DNA of 64,000 nt from Kaistella palustris DSM 21579 (GCF_000422265.1 NZ_AULL01000013.1:310001-374000), one strand, 5' to 3'. Positions 1 through 9,632 are shown, counted from the first letter of the stretch. Made by a program: numbers and translations. Notes: generated from the sequence alone by a model not told the origin.

Positions 1-1
1 T

Positions 2-1987
2 CAGGCGCCGGCAGGTTATTATAACGGCACCGATGGACTTTCGGGTGCGGCATTAAAAACAAAACTCAGCGCAATTATTACAGCCGGAGCTCAGGATCAC
101 GGTTACAACGGACTTTACAACGGTTATCCTACTACCGACAGCGATCATTTCTACGAAAAAGACGGTACCGTACTCGATATGTATTCTGAAAATCCTACAG
201 GAACAGACCCATACAATTTTGTACATGGCGTGAAAAAATGTGGTAACTACAGCGCCGAAGGCGACTGCTACAACAGAGAACACGTAGTTCCCCAAAGTTT
301 ATTCGGTTCGAAAGCGCCTATGGTTTCCGACATCAACTTCATCCGCCCGACAGACGGTAAGGTCAACGGAATGCGCAGCAACTATCCTTTCGGCATGGTT
401 GGCAGCGCGTCTTTCACCTCTAAGAACGGAACCAAAGTAGGTTCAAGTTCATCACCAGGTTACAGTGGAACTGTTTGTGAGCCGATCGATGAATTCAAAG
501 GTGATATCGCCAGAATGATCTTTTATTTTGTCACCCGGTACGAAAGCAAACTTTCAACTTTCTCCACAGGCAATATGCTTGCGAACAACACTTATCCCGG
601 TTTACAGACTTGGGAAAGAGATGTTCTGCTGACCTGGGCACTTCAGGATCCCGTTTCACCAAGCGAAATCGAAAGAAACAATGCATCTTATGTTTACCAG
701 AACAACAGAAATCCTTTCATTGATCATCCCGAGTGGGTACAGACAATCTGGGGCACACAGGTCATTGACAATGAAGCACCGACTGCACCTACAAATCTTG
801 CAGTAATTTCTACAAACACAGCTTCTGCAAAACTAAGCTGGACCGCTTCTACCGACAATATTGCGGTTTCTTATTACCGGATCTTTGTGAATGGTGTCTT
901 CAACAGCAACGCACCGTCCACCACGGCAACAGTTTCCGGTCTTGCACAGGGAACAACATTTACCTTTTATGTAGTTGCAGTAGACGCTGCCGGAAATGTT
1001 TCTGCACCAAGCAACACTGTGAGCGGAACCACTTTAACTGATAATGAAGCGCCAACTGCACCAACGAACCTCGAGGTAACATCCGTAGGAACAAATAATG
1101 TAGCACTCAGCTGGACTGCAGCAACTGATAATGTGGAAGTAACATCTTATGATATCTTTATCAATGGTGTTTTATCCGGCTCTACAACCGACACCTCAAC
1201 CAATATTGCGAACCTTGATCCTTCCACCACCTACTCCATTTACGTGGTGGCAAAAGATGCCGCGCTCAATGTTTCGCCCGCAAGTAATGTAGTTACCGCG
1301 ACAACGCTTGCAATTGGAATCAATTGTGGTGACGAGAATTTCGATTCCATTCCGGCAGATGCTTCAATTTATTCCACTTATAACTGGACAAGCAACGGAA
1401 TTTCCTGGACTTCAGAAGACTCCAGAACAGATCAAACACTTAACGGCAGAGCAATTACCATCCGCAACGGATTCTTAACCGCCTTATCTGTACCAAACGG
1501 AATTGGCGATCTTACCGTGACTACGCAACTTAAATTCAGCGGTAGCGCAGGGACTTTAAAAGTTTTTGTTAATGACATCGACACGGGTAAAACCGTACCT
1601 TACAGCGCTACGGCACAAACAACTGTAGTTACCGGAATCAATGTATCCGGCGTGGTGGAAATCAGTTTAGTAAACAGCAACAGCAACCGTATTGCGATCG
1701 ATGATATGAAATGGACCTGCTACGCGACTGCAGCAGTGAATGAAAGCGGCATGCAGAAAAACGCCTTCACCGTTTCGCCAAACCCTGTGAAAAATGGTGA
1801 GATCAACGTGAACGGTAAAAATCTGAACACGGTGAAGGCCGCACAGATCTTTGATTTTGCAGGCAAGCTCGTACAAACAGTAGACGAACCCTTTAAAAAT
1901 GGAAACAGAATCTCTCTGAAAAATCTACCGAAAGGAATGTACATTTTAAAAGCCGGCAATCAATCCGCGAAATTCCTTGTACAATAA
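2..1987 (+). CDS. secreted endonuclease I family nuclease with two FnIII domains and T9SS sorting tail (5' partial)
   Basis: The open frame continues to the left edge, so the N-terminus and signal peptide are missing. The first part is an endonuclease I (EndA/Vvn-type, beta-beta-alpha-metal) domain: NREHVVPQS holds the catalytic His near base 281, and DINFIRPTDGKVN plus NYPFG supply metal-binding residues. Two fibronectin type III modules follow, each opening with DNEAPTAPTNL (near bases 767 and 1040). The last 75 residues form a type A T9SS sorting domain (SPNPV, GKLVQT, LPKGMYIL), so the protein is expected to be exported across the outer membrane and surface-attached or released, degrading extracellular DNA or RNA. 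Family known, export inferred. Confidence 0.9.
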   Translation, partial: QAPAGYYNGTDGLSGAALKTKLSAIITAGAQDHGYNGLYNGYPTTDSDHFYEKDGTVLDMYSENPTGTDPYNFVHGVKKCGNYSAEGDCYNREHVVPQSLFGSKAPMVSDINFIRPTDGKVNGMRSNYPFGMVGSASFTSKNGTKVGSSSSPGYSGTVCEPIDEFKGDIARMIFYFVTRYESKLSTFSTGNMLANNTYPGLQTWERDVLLTWALQDPVSPSEIERNNASYVYQNNRNPFIDHPEWVQTIWGTQVIDNEAPTAPTNLAVISTNTASAKLSWTASTDNIAVSYYRIFVNGVFNSNAPSTTATVSGLAQGTTFTFYVVAVDAAGNVSAPSNTVSGTTLTDNEAPTAPTNLEVTSVGTNNVALSWTAATDNVEVTSYDIFINGVLSGSTTDTSTNIANLDPSTTYSIYVVAKDAALNVSPASNVVTATTLAIGINCGDENFDSIPADASIYSTYNWTSNGISWTSEDSRTDQTLNGRAITIRNGFLTALSVPNGIGDLTVTTQLKFSGSAGTLKVFVNDIDTGKTVPYSATAQTTVVTGINVSGVVEISLVNSNSNRIAIDDMKWTCYATAAVNESGMQKNAFTVSPNPVKNGEINVNGKNLNTVKAAQIFDFAGKLVQTVDEPFKNGNRISLKNLPKGMYILKAGNQSAKFLVQ

Positions 1988-2013
1988 AAGCAGTTCTCTG
2001 TATAAATTCTACA

Positions 2014-2045
2014 AAAGGCCAGTGTTTATCGCTGGTCTTTTTTTA
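2014..2045 (+). terminator. rho-independent terminator after the endonuclease gene
   Basis: AAAGGCCAGTG pairs with CGCTGGTCTTT around a TTTAT loop, giving an 11-bp stem with two G-T wobbles, followed by a T-run. It lies directly downstream of the nuclease stop codon. Confidence 0.8.
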
Positions 2046-2055
2046 TTTTTGAGGC

Positions 2056-2787
2056 ATGGAAGAAGTAAATAAATTAGGTATCATCGGCAAAAATATTTCC
2101 TATTCATTTTCGAAAAAATATTTTGAAAATAAATTCCGCCAGCTGATGCTGAAGAATTACAGATACGAAATCTTTGACATAGAAGATATTTCTGAAGTAA
2201 ACAGGGTTTTCGCCGAACCCACTCTTATTGGCTTGAACGTGACCATTCCGTATAAAGAAAAAATATTACCTTTTCTGGATGAACTCAGCGACGAAGCTGA
2301 AAAAATTGGTGCGGTAAACTGCATTGTGATCAAAGATAACATACGTAAAGGCTATAACACAGACGCCAACGGTTTTGAAAAAACACTACTTCTACACCGC
2401 AAAACTCAGCATACTTCAGCCTTGGTTTTGGGTAATGGCGGCGCCGCAAAAGCCGTATATTATGTGCTGAACAAACTGCAGATCCCTTTTCAGAGCGTTT
2501 ACCGCAGCGGTGACCTCAACTTCAAAAATTTAACAGCGGAAAATGTTGCGGAAAACCTGCTGATCATTCAGTGTACGCCGGTAGGTACTTTCCCTAATGT
2601 GCAGGATTGCCTGGATTTTCCTTTTGAAGGGCTTTCGCAACAGCATCTCGTTATTGATCTCATCTACAATCCGGAGTTTACAGCTTTTCTGCAAAATGCT
2701 GCAGCGCGTGGCGCACAAACCGTGAACGGATATTATATGCTTGAGCAGCAGGCCGAAAAAAATTGGGAAATTTGGAATTGTAAATAA
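2056..2787 (+). CDS. aroE: shikimate dehydrogenase
   Basis: Reduces 3-dehydroshikimate to shikimate with NADPH in the cytosolic aromatic amino acid pathway. The N-terminal substrate domain shows SYSFSK (residues 15-20) and NVTIPYKEK with catalytic Lys67; Asp103 in NTDANGFE is the partner catalytic residue. The Rossmann part has LGNGGAAKAV at about 125-134, and the C-terminal NGYYMLEQQA is typical of AroE. At 243 residues it is slightly short for the family but has all key residues. The ATG lies just after the terminator of the upstream gene. Confidence 0.93.
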   Translation: MEEVNKLGIIGKNISYSFSKKYFENKFRQLMLKNYRYEIFDIEDISEVNRVFAEPTLIGLNVTIPYKEKILPFLDELSDEAEKIGAVNCIVIKDNIRKGYNTDANGFEKTLLLHRKTQHTSALVLGNGGAAKAVYYVLNKLQIPFQSVYRSGDLNFKNLTAENVAENLLIIQCTPVGTFPNVQDCLDFPFEGLSQQHLVIDLIYNPEFTAFLQNAAARGAQTVNGYYMLEQQAEKNWEIWNCK

Positions 2788-2867
2788 AAATAAGTTAATT
2801 TAGTGCTCTGTTTGCCGCGAAGTACGGTGAAAGCCTTTTTTCTTTTTAAATTAATACCACGTTCGAT

Positions 2868-5027
2868 ATGATTACAGAAGATTCAATCTCTGACCACAAC
2901 GAAAAAGCGCCTTTGACCGAAGAGGTTTCACCGGAAAACACCGCCGAAAAACCCACTGAAAATGCTCCGGAATCTCAGCAGGAAGCCCCTGTTGCGATAA
3001 CTGAAGAACCTACATCATCGGAAGCAGGCAATCAGCAAACTTCCGCCGAATCGGCTGATGAGACTTCTGGCGACAATAACACGGCGACCGAAAGAACTGA
3101 AGAAGCTCAGGAAGACCACGCACCTCAGCAAACCAATGAAAAAGCAGCTCCTGAAGATAAAGCAGAAGTTGAAACATCGGAAGATAAAACAGCACCGGCG
3201 GAAATTCTTCAGGAAGAACCTGAACACCAGGCTGATGTTGACACGCAGAAATCAACACCGGCACCTGCCGATTCTAAAGTACTTTCCGAAATAGACCCGG
3301 CAAAAGCAGACGAAGGCGCTCCAAAAACAGATTCCTCCACAAGTGAAAAGGTTGCCGCAAAAAATCTGTCGTTGAATGAAATTTTGAATGAACTAGAAAA
3401 TCTGGTAAACAGAGAAGATGCCGGTGCGCACTATCGCGACTTTAATCAGCTTAAAGAGCAGGCCAATCACCTGATCCAGGAAGAAACCGAAAAAGAAAGA
3501 TCGAACTTTACAGCAGGAGGAAATGCCGACGAAAATTTTAATTTCCAGCATCCCGGGCAAGCCAAACTTTCTGCCCTGATCAATATCTTCCGTGAAAAGA
3601 ACGACGCCTATACCAAAAAACAGGAAGAAAATCACGGCAAGAATCTGGAGGAACGCCAGACAATCATTGAGAATTTAAAGAATTTATATACCAATACCGA
3701 ACCTGGCACCAATCTTTTTAAAGCCATCCGCGCCATCAAAGAAGACTGGAAAAATGCAGGTCAGGTCGCAAAGTCTGAATTTAAACTGCTGAACAATAAT
3801 TATTTCCATCACCTGAACCAGTTTTACCAGATGCTGGATATGAATAAGGAATATATGGAGCAGGAATTTGCGCACAATCTGGAAAAACGGCAGCACATCA
3901 TCAGCAGGGCAAAAGAGCTGGAAACCGAGCCCGCTGTACAGAAAGCGCTGAATGAACTGCAGTATCTGCACAAATTGTGGAAAGAAGAAGCTGAACCTGT
4001 GGCCGAAGAATTCCGTGAAAAAACCTGGGATGAGTTCAAAGAAATTTCAAACAGGATCCATGACAGAAAATCTCAACTTTCGGCGCAGATCGAAGGCGAA
4101 CAGAATGAAAACCTGGAGAAGAAAAACAAGATCATCGAAGAGATCAAAAGAATTTCTTCCCCCGAAAAAGAGCCGAACCACAATTACTGGCAGCTTTCCA
4201 TTAAAAGAATCGAAGAACTGCGCACAGAATTCCTGAAACTCGGCAGTGTACCACGAAAGGTTTCCAACCAAAACTGGAACGATTTCAAACAACACCTGCG
4301 AAACTTCAATACAAAGAAAAATGAGTTCTATAAAGGACTGAAAAACTCACAGCAGACTAACCTCGACGAAAAGCTGAAACTCATACAAACCGCCAAAGAC
4401 AACATGCTTTCCGAAGACTGGGATGTGATTGTACCGCTTTTCAAAAAACTGCAGGACGACTGGAAAAAAATCGGTCACGTGCCGCGAAGCATGACAAATA
4501 AAGTTTGGGATGACTTCCGCGAGGCCTGCAACACTTTTTTCAATAATTACCGCGAAAAAAACAATACAGCCGGCGATAACTGGAAAGAGAACTACAAAAA
4601 GAAACAGGAGCTTCTGGAAGACCTTAAAGCAGTTACCGATGAAGTGGGCAGTGTAGAAAAAATCGAGCAGATCAAAAACAGCTGGAATAATATCGGGAAA
4701 GTACCACGCGAAAAAATTGCTATCAATACAGAGTTCAACAAAACTTTACGCGAAAAGCTAAAACTGAACAAAATTGAAGGTTATGCTCTGAAGGAAGAAG
4801 GACTTTCTGAAAATCAGGTTACCGACAAGGCACGTAAAATAAAAAATCAGATCAGCGATCTGGAGGCGGAGATCGTGAAGATGGAAAATAATCTTGGCTT
4901 CTTCAGCAATTCCTCCCGTGATAACCCTTTGCTTAAGGATACTTTTGAAAGGATCGACGCAAAAAAATCGCAACTGGAGAGTATGAAGAAAAGCCTGCAC
5001 AGCATTCTTGCCGGCGAAAATCAATAA
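2868..5027 (+). CDS. DUF349 repeat protein with long acidic N-terminus
   Basis: 719 residues. The first 170 or so are low-complexity, rich in Glu, Ala, Pro and Thr, and look disordered. The rest is highly charged, predicted helical, and holds at least five DUF349-type repeats recognisable by a conserved Trp followed by a G-x-V or VPR turn, for example DWKNAGQV, LGSVPRK, DWKKIGHVPRS and SWNNIGKVPREK. There is no signal peptide or membrane segment, so it is probably cytosolic. DUF349 proteins are common in Bacteroidota and their function is unknown. It ends one base before the next gene's preferred start, so the two are probably co-transcribed. Confidence 0.85.
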   Translation: MITEDSISDHNEKAPLTEEVSPENTAEKPTENAPESQQEAPVAITEEPTSSEAGNQQTSAESADETSGDNNTATERTEEAQEDHAPQQTNEKAAPEDKAEVETSEDKTAPAEILQEEPEHQADVDTQKSTPAPADSKVLSEIDPAKADEGAPKTDSSTSEKVAAKNLSLNEILNELENLVNREDAGAHYRDFNQLKEQANHLIQEETEKERSNFTAGGNADENFNFQHPGQAKLSALINIFREKNDAYTKKQEENHGKNLEERQTIIENLKNLYTNTEPGTNLFKAIRAIKEDWKNAGQVAKSEFKLLNNNYFHHLNQFYQMLDMNKEYMEQEFAHNLEKRQHIISRAKELETEPAVQKALNELQYLHKLWKEEAEPVAEEFREKTWDEFKEISNRIHDRKSQLSAQIEGEQNENLEKKNKIIEEIKRISSPEKEPNHNYWQLSIKRIEELRTEFLKLGSVPRKVSNQNWNDFKQHLRNFNTKKNEFYKGLKNSQQTNLDEKLKLIQTAKDNMLSEDWDVIVPLFKKLQDDWKKIGHVPRSMTNKVWDDFREACNTFFNNYREKNNTAGDNWKENYKKKQELLEDLKAVTDEVGSVEKIEQIKNSWNNIGKVPREKIAINTEFNKTLREKLKLNKIEGYALKEEGLSENQVTDKARKIKNQISDLEAEIVKMENNLGFFSNSSRDNPLLKDTFERIDAKKSQLESMKKSLHSILAGENQ

Positions 5028-5028
5028 T

Positions 5029-5625
5029 ATGGTAAAGAAAATCTGTTTTATATTTATGCTGGGCGCGCTTTCATTTTTAAAGGCACAGGACGCTGCAGTT
5101 GATCTGCTGTCGGTTCCGGGCCCGATTGATTATGACGGCACCGAATATTTTCTCACCTGGAGCAAACAGCCGTCTAAAACACTTTTCCGCCAGCAGTTTC
5201 TGCCACGCGATGAGCAGATCGACGATTTCACGCAGCTTCTGGACTTTTCGTTTTTTAACAAAGAAATCGATATGGAACTCGCAGTGCGCCAAAAAGTGGA
5301 ATCAATACAAAACCGCGAAGAAAAGGACAAATTTGCAAAAGTAAATGTTACAGAAAGTCCGGACGGCAAAGAATATGTGGTGGATTTTTTTGTTTCAGAA
5401 AACCCGCAGAAAGGTTCACCGTTCGTGGAATATAATGTCTACCGATTTAAACAGTTTGACAACGGGACCCAAAAGAGTTTTTTAATTTTGGCTTATGCCC
5501 GGCGTATGTACGGCGACCAAAAATCAGCGGCGAGAGCACTGGCCAAACAGCGTGATCACTTAGTAGCCACAATGATTGAATACAAAATTCCCGAGATCAA
5601 AGTTGCCGATGCATCTCAGAATTGA
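5029..5625 (+). CDS. secreted hypothetical protein
   Basis: Not recognised. About 198 residues from this ATG, which is preferred over an in-frame TTG 21 bases upstream because it begins directly with a signal peptide (MVKKICFIFMLGALSFLKAQ) and lies 1 base after the preceding stop. The mature part is mixed alpha/beta with FTQLLDFSFFNKE and a C-terminal helix. A periplasmic or cell-envelope location is inferred from the signal peptide. It probably forms a two-gene unit with the DUF349 gene, closed by a terminator. Confidence 0.75.
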   Translation: MVKKICFIFMLGALSFLKAQDAAVDLLSVPGPIDYDGTEYFLTWSKQPSKTLFRQQFLPRDEQIDDFTQLLDFSFFNKEIDMELAVRQKVESIQNREEKDKFAKVNVTESPDGKEYVVDFFVSENPQKGSPFVEYNVYRFKQFDNGTQKSFLILAYARRMYGDQKSAARALAKQRDHLVATMIEYKIPEIKVADASQN

Positions 5626-5643
5626 AAATTATAACAAACTTTC

Positions 5644-5675
5644 AAAACACCCGGCATAAGTTGGGTGTTTTTCTA
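5644..5675 (+). terminator. rho-independent terminator
   Basis: AAAACACCC and GGGTGTTTT form a perfect 9-bp stem with a 10-nt loop, followed by Ts. It closes the DUF349 and secreted-protein unit. Confidence 0.8.
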
Positions 5676-5719
5676 TTTAAAGGCATCCTGCTTTATTGGC
5701 CTTTCATTAAAACCGAAAA

Positions 5720-6742
5720 ATGATTCACGAAATTTATATGCGCCGCTGCATAGAACTGGCAGAAAAAGCTTTGGGAAGAACATATCCCAATCCGCTTGTT
5801 GGGAGTGTGATCGTGCACAGGGGACGCATCATTGGTGAAGGATATCACCACAAGGCTGGTGAGAGCCATGCGGAAGTGAACGCGATCGCTTCCGTAAAAA
5901 ATAAAGAGTTGCTGAAGGAATCTACCATCTACGTCTCGCTCGAACCCTGCTCACATTTCGGCAAAACCCCGCCATGTGCCAATCTGCTCGTGGAAATGGG
6001 TTTTAAAAAAGTAATCATTGGTACGCTGGACACAAATGAAAAAGTTAACGGCAGGGGAAAAGAAATTCTGGAAAAAGCCGGAATTGAGGTAATTACGGGC
6101 GTTTTGGAAAAAGAATGTCGGGAACTTAACAAAAGGTTTTTCACTTTTCACCAAAAAAAGAGACCCTATTTGCTTCTGAAATGGGCACAGTCGGCAGATG
6201 GTTTTCTAGATCAGAATTTCAGACCTACACAGATCGGAAATTCATTAACAAAACAGTTTGTGCACGGGATCAGAAGCGAAGAACAGTCGATTCTTGTGGG
6301 CACGAAAACGGCGCTTACCGACAATCCTACCTTGACTGTTCGCGAACTGGCCGGCAAAAATCCCATCCGGATTTTACTTGATCTGCAATTGAAAGTACCG
6401 CCGACCTTCCATATTTATAATGACGAAGCTCCGAGTATTATCTTTAATGAAATAAAAGATGAAATCCGCGGGAATATTAAATTCATAAAGACCGGCCGGG
6501 AAAACTTCCTGCAAAACCTGATGCTGAAGCTTTATGAAGAAAATATTCAGTCTGTCCTCATAGAAGGTGGAAACTATACGCTGACTCAGTTTTTGCAGGC
6601 AGATCTCTGGGATGAACTGATGATCATTAAAAATGAAGAACTGAATTTACATAACGGAACTTGCGCGCCCGTATTTGCGCGCAAACCGGATTACTCCAAA
6701 AGGTTTAGGGACAATATCATCGGGTTTTATAGAAATACCTGA
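5720..6742 (+). CDS. ribD: bifunctional riboflavin biosynthesis deaminase/reductase
   Basis: Deaminates and then reduces the pyrimidine intermediate of riboflavin synthesis. The N-terminal zinc deaminase domain has YPNPLVGSVIV, HAE at residues 50-52, and a PCxHxGxTPPC motif supplying Cys77 and Cys86. The reductase domain follows from about residue 145 (RPYLLLKWAQSADG, with EGGNYTLTQF near 280). At 340 residues it is of normal length. It is followed closely by the YigZ-like gene. Function is assigned with high confidence from these motifs. Confidence 0.93.
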   Translation: MIHEIYMRRCIELAEKALGRTYPNPLVGSVIVHRGRIIGEGYHHKAGESHAEVNAIASVKNKELLKESTIYVSLEPCSHFGKTPPCANLLVEMGFKKVIIGTLDTNEKVNGRGKEILEKAGIEVITGVLEKECRELNKRFFTFHQKKRPYLLLKWAQSADGFLDQNFRPTQIGNSLTKQFVHGIRSEEQSILVGTKTALTDNPTLTVRELAGKNPIRILLDLQLKVPPTFHIYNDEAPSIIFNEIKDEIRGNIKFIKTGRENFLQNLMLKLYEENIQSVLIEGGNYTLTQFLQADLWDELMIIKNEELNLHNGTCAPVFARKPDYSKRFRDNIIGFYRNT

Positions 6743-6760
6743 ACTGTAAAAATATATATT

Positions 6761-7372
6761 TTGGAAAACTTTAGTTTTAAAACTCTTAAAAATCCGGTGG
6801 CTGATATTCTGCTCAAAGAGAAAGGCAGCAAATTCATCGGCTTTGGTTTTCCCGTTTTCAATGAATCCGATGTCAGGAACAGTCTTGAAAAAATAAGAAC
6901 TGCCCATCCAAAGGCCACACACCACTGCTATGCTTTCCGCCTTGGACTGCAGGGCGAAAATTACCGTGCCAACGATGATGGTGAACCTGGCGGAAGTGCA
7001 GGTCTGCCAATTTACAACCAACTGCTGGCACACGAAGTTACCAACATACTTGTTATTGTAGTTCGGTATTATGGCGGCACCAAACTGGGAGTTGCAGGTT
7101 TGGTAAAAGCATATAAAGAGACCGCAAAATTAACGCTGGACGCCGCGGAGGTCATCACCAAGGAAGTGGAAAGCGATATTGAGATCAACTTCGGTTTCGC
7201 GCAACAGAATCAGGTCTTCACTTTGCTTAATAAATCAAATGCGAAAGTTCTGGATTTCCTGGCGGAAGAAGAGTGTACGATCATTGCGCGGCTCGCCACA
7301 GCACAAAAAGAAAACATCTCGGAACAATTGTCCGAGATGCAGCAAATTTCTTTTAAGTTTTATGAGGATTAG
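6761..7372 (+). CDS. YigZ/IMPACT family protein (UPF0029)
   Basis: 203 residues in two parts: an N-terminal UPF0029/Impact domain with the conserved NDDGEPGGSAGLPI and VVRYYGGTKLGVAGLV, and a C-terminal ferredoxin-like domain of about 60 residues (DUF1949 type). The family is linked to translation regulation, but its bacterial role is unsettled. The start is TTG; no ATG lies at a suitable position between the ribD stop and the conserved region. It sits 18 bases after ribD, so co-transcription is likely. Its last 4 bases overlap the convergent peptidase gene. Confidence 0.87.
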   Translation: MENFSFKTLKNPVADILLKEKGSKFIGFGFPVFNESDVRNSLEKIRTAHPKATHHCYAFRLGLQGENYRANDDGEPGGSAGLPIYNQLLAHEVTNILVIVVRYYGGTKLGVAGLVKAYKETAKLTLDAAEVITKEVESDIEINFGFAQQNQVFTLLNKSNAKVLDFLAEEECTIIARLATAQKENISEQLSEMQQISFKFYED

Positions 7373-8076
7373 TCCCGTCTGCCCATAAGCAAAGATGCCC
7401 AGTACAGAAGCTGTGCGAGCGAACCCAGCGCGGCAACAACGTATGTTCTTGCAGCCCAGGTAAGTGAATCTTTTACCCCCACATACTCCTCTGGAGTTAC
7501 GGTTCCGGTAGTTTTCAGCCATTTCATTGCACGGTCGCTCGCATCATATTCCACGGGTAAAGTTACAAAGGCAAATAAAGTTGTGAACGCAAACATTGCG
7601 ACACCCACAGCAAGTACCGTCGTATTTCCGTTCGGATTATCAATAGTTCTTGTTGCGAACATCAGCGCAATACCTGCAATTAAAACGAACTGCATTAAAT
7701 GGGAACTGATGTTGACCATAGGAACAAGCTTGGACCGAAGCTGCAACATGGAATAACCTACTGCGTGCTGCACCGCGTGTCCACATTCATGCGCGGCTAC
7801 GGCAGCAGCGGCGGCATTTCTCTGCATATATACGCCTTCCGAAAGATTGACTGTTTTATTGGCCGGATTATAATGGTCGGTTAACTGACCGGGAACTGAA
7901 ATGACCTGCACGTCGTGGATGTTATTGTCTCTCAGCATTTTTTCCGCTACTTCCTTGCCCGACATGCCGTTACGCAAATGTACCTGCGAATAGTGGGCAA
8001 ATTTGGATTTCAACCGTGCCGACACCAGCCAGCTCACGAGCATTGAAACACCAATAATCAAATAATAACCTGTCAT
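7369..8076 (-). CDS. membrane zinc metallopeptidase, YugP type
   Basis: 235 residues. HECGH at residues 96-100 is the zinc-binding HExxH of the Zn-peptidase_2 (PF04298, B. subtilis YugP) family. Membrane helices are seen at the N-terminus (GYYLIIGVSMLVSWLV), after the active site (about residues 120-140 and 150-175) and near the C-terminus. The conserved VPGQLTDHYNP and NLSEGVY precede the zinc site. Substrate unknown. Its 3' end overlaps the convergent YigZ-like gene by 4 bases. Confidence 0.87.
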   Translation of the reverse strand: MTGYYLIIGVSMLVSWLVSARLKSKFAHYSQVHLRNGMSGKEVAEKMLRDNNIHDVQVISVPGQLTDHYNPANKTVNLSEGVYMQRNAAAAAVAAHECGHAVQHAVGYSMLQLRSKLVPMVNISSHLMQFVLIAGIALMFATRTIDNPNGNTTVLAVGVAMFAFTTLFAFVTLPVEYDASDRAMKWLKTTGTVTPEEYVGVKDSLTWAARTYVVAALGSLAQLLYWASLLMGRRD

Positions 8077-8158
8077 TTTAAATTAGTTTTTTTAGATTTC
8101 GTAAATTCGATTATTAGTATAAAAAACGTGCCAAAGTGTTACAGTTTGTTTTAATGAT

Positions 8159-8166
8159 TATCTTTG
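8159..8166 (+). promoter_or_regulatory. -7 promoter element (TATCTTTG)
   Basis: Matches the Bacteroidota -7 consensus TAnnTTTG. It lies 21 bases before the ATG at 8188 and overlaps an in-frame TTG at 8164, which argues that the TTG is not the start. No clear -33 TTG was found. Confidence 0.45.
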
Positions 8167-8187
8167 TTTTCCCAAATATACCGCACG

Positions 8188-9315
8188 ATGCCAGAAATTG
8201 ATGTGACTGAAGTAAAGTCCGCAGCAGATCTCCATAAATTTATAAAGTTTCCCATGGAACTTTACCGTAACAATCCGTACTACGTGCCGCCGCTGATCAA
8301 CGAAGAAAAAGATATCTGGAATCCCGCGCAGAATCCTGCGCTTGTCTATTCGGAAGCAAAACAGTTTCTCGCCACCAAAGCAGGAAAAACCGTTGGGCGC
8401 ATCGCGGTTATCATCAATCATAAAGAAGAGGCGGAGCTCGGTATAAAAAAAGTACGCTTCGGCTGGCTGGATTTTGTTGATGACGCTGATGTTTCCAAAG
8501 CACTCATTCAAACTGCGATTGATTTTGCCAGGGAAAATCAAATTTCAAAAATTGAAGGACCGATGGGCTTTACCAATCTGGACAAAGCCGGTATGCTTAC
8601 AATGGGATTTGACAAGATCGCCACTATGATCGGCCTCTATAACTTTGATTACTACCCGACGCATCTGGAAAACCTTGGCCTTAAGAAGGAAAAGGAATGG
8701 GTAGAATATGAGATGAATTTTCCTGAAATTCTGCCCGAAAAAGTGGATAAATTCAGTTCACTGATTTTACAGAAATATAAACTTCGGGTGATCGACTTTA
8801 AAAATAAAAAAGAGATCATACCCTATATCGAACCGATGTTTAAACTCATCGACCAAACCTACAACTCGCTCTCAACCTACACACCGATCACCGATGAACA
8901 GATAAAAACGTATAAGGAGAAATATTTCCCCTTTATTGATAAAAATTATGTAATCTGTGTAGAAGACGAGAATAAGATGCTTGTTTCATTCGCAGTGACC
9001 ATGCCTTCCTACTCCAAAGCGCTGCAAAACGCCGCGGGAAAACTCTGGCCGTTTGGCTGGTGGCATTTTCTGCAGGCCGGAAAGAAAAACGAGCGTGCCA
9101 ACTTCTATCTTATCGGCATCCACCCAACGTACCAGCGGCGTGGAGTTACGGCCATTATCTTCAAGGAAATCTTTGTACGTTTCAGCAAAATGGGAATTAA
9201 GTTTGCAGAAACCAATCCCGAACTTGAGGAGAACAAAAACGTGCAGCTGCTCTGGCAGGAATATAAGCCTGTAAACCACAAAAGACGGCGCACCTACTCA
9301 CTGGAAATCGTATAA
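8188..9315 (+). CDS. GNAT-like N-acetyltransferase domain protein
   Basis: 375 residues from this ATG (MPEIDVTEVKS), chosen over an upstream TTG that falls inside the promoter. The layout is a tandem acyltransferase-like protein common in Bacteroidota: an N-terminal half with NPYYVPPLINEEKD and GRIAVIINH, and a C-terminal half with IGIHPTYQRRGVTAIIFKEI, which resembles the acetyl-CoA-binding Q/R-x-x-G motif of GNAT enzymes. Substrate unknown. Cytosolic, with no signal peptide. The 65-residue membrane protein gene follows within 30 bases. Confidence 0.75.
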   Translation: MPEIDVTEVKSAADLHKFIKFPMELYRNNPYYVPPLINEEKDIWNPAQNPALVYSEAKQFLATKAGKTVGRIAVIINHKEEAELGIKKVRFGWLDFVDDADVSKALIQTAIDFARENQISKIEGPMGFTNLDKAGMLTMGFDKIATMIGLYNFDYYPTHLENLGLKKEKEWVEYEMNFPEILPEKVDKFSSLILQKYKLRVIDFKNKKEIIPYIEPMFKLIDQTYNSLSTYTPITDEQIKTYKEKYFPFIDKNYVICVEDENKMLVSFAVTMPSYSKALQNAAGKLWPFGWWHFLQAGKKNERANFYLIGIHPTYQRRGVTAIIFKEIFVRFSKMGIKFAETNPELEENKNVQLLWQEYKPVNHKRRRTYSLEIV

Positions 9316-9343
9316 ATACGGCCGAAAACTCCCCAAAATTTTT

Positions 9344-9541
9344 ATGAAAAAGCAACTTTATTTCTACGTGCTGATGATTGTACTGTTTGTGGCCTATAAC
9401 CAGTTTTTCCAGGTTCCGGACGAGCGGCTGAACAGCATCATCAACATACTTTTCGCAAGTTTCCTGTTTCTGTATATTGGCTATATGGCTTATTTGGTTT
9501 TAAAGAAAATGAAGGGCGGAGACAAGAATGAAGAGGCATAA
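9344..9541 (+). CDS. small two-helix membrane protein
   Basis: 65 residues with two hydrophobic helices (about 5-22 and 32-54) and a charged C-terminus ending KKMKGGDKNEEA. Not recognised. It lies 28 bases downstream of the GNAT-like gene on the same strand. Codon use resembles its neighbours, and a Lys-flanked two-helix layout supports a real small gene. Confidence 0.65.
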   Translation: MKKQLYFYVLMIVLFVAYNQFFQVPDERLNSIINILFASFLFLYIGYMAYLVLKKMKGGDKNEEA

Positions 9542-9624
9542 TTTTTACTAAATCTAAATTAAGCGATTCACCCATTTCGCTAACATTTGGAGGCCTTATA
9601 TTTCACGCTTACATCTTAATTCCT

Positions 9625-9632
9625 TAAATTTG
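9625..9632 (+). promoter_or_regulatory. -7 element of the nuo operon promoter (TAAATTTG)
   Basis: A perfect TAnnTTTG, 22 bases before the nuoA ATG. It is the only strong promoter match in front of the operon. No TTG is present at the usual -33 spacing. Confidence 0.5.

Noticed and set aside
2044-2051. TATTTTTG resembling a -7 element just before aroE
   Set aside because: It overlaps the T-run of the preceding terminator and would place the start site at the ATG itself; it is easily produced by chance in a T-rich stretch.
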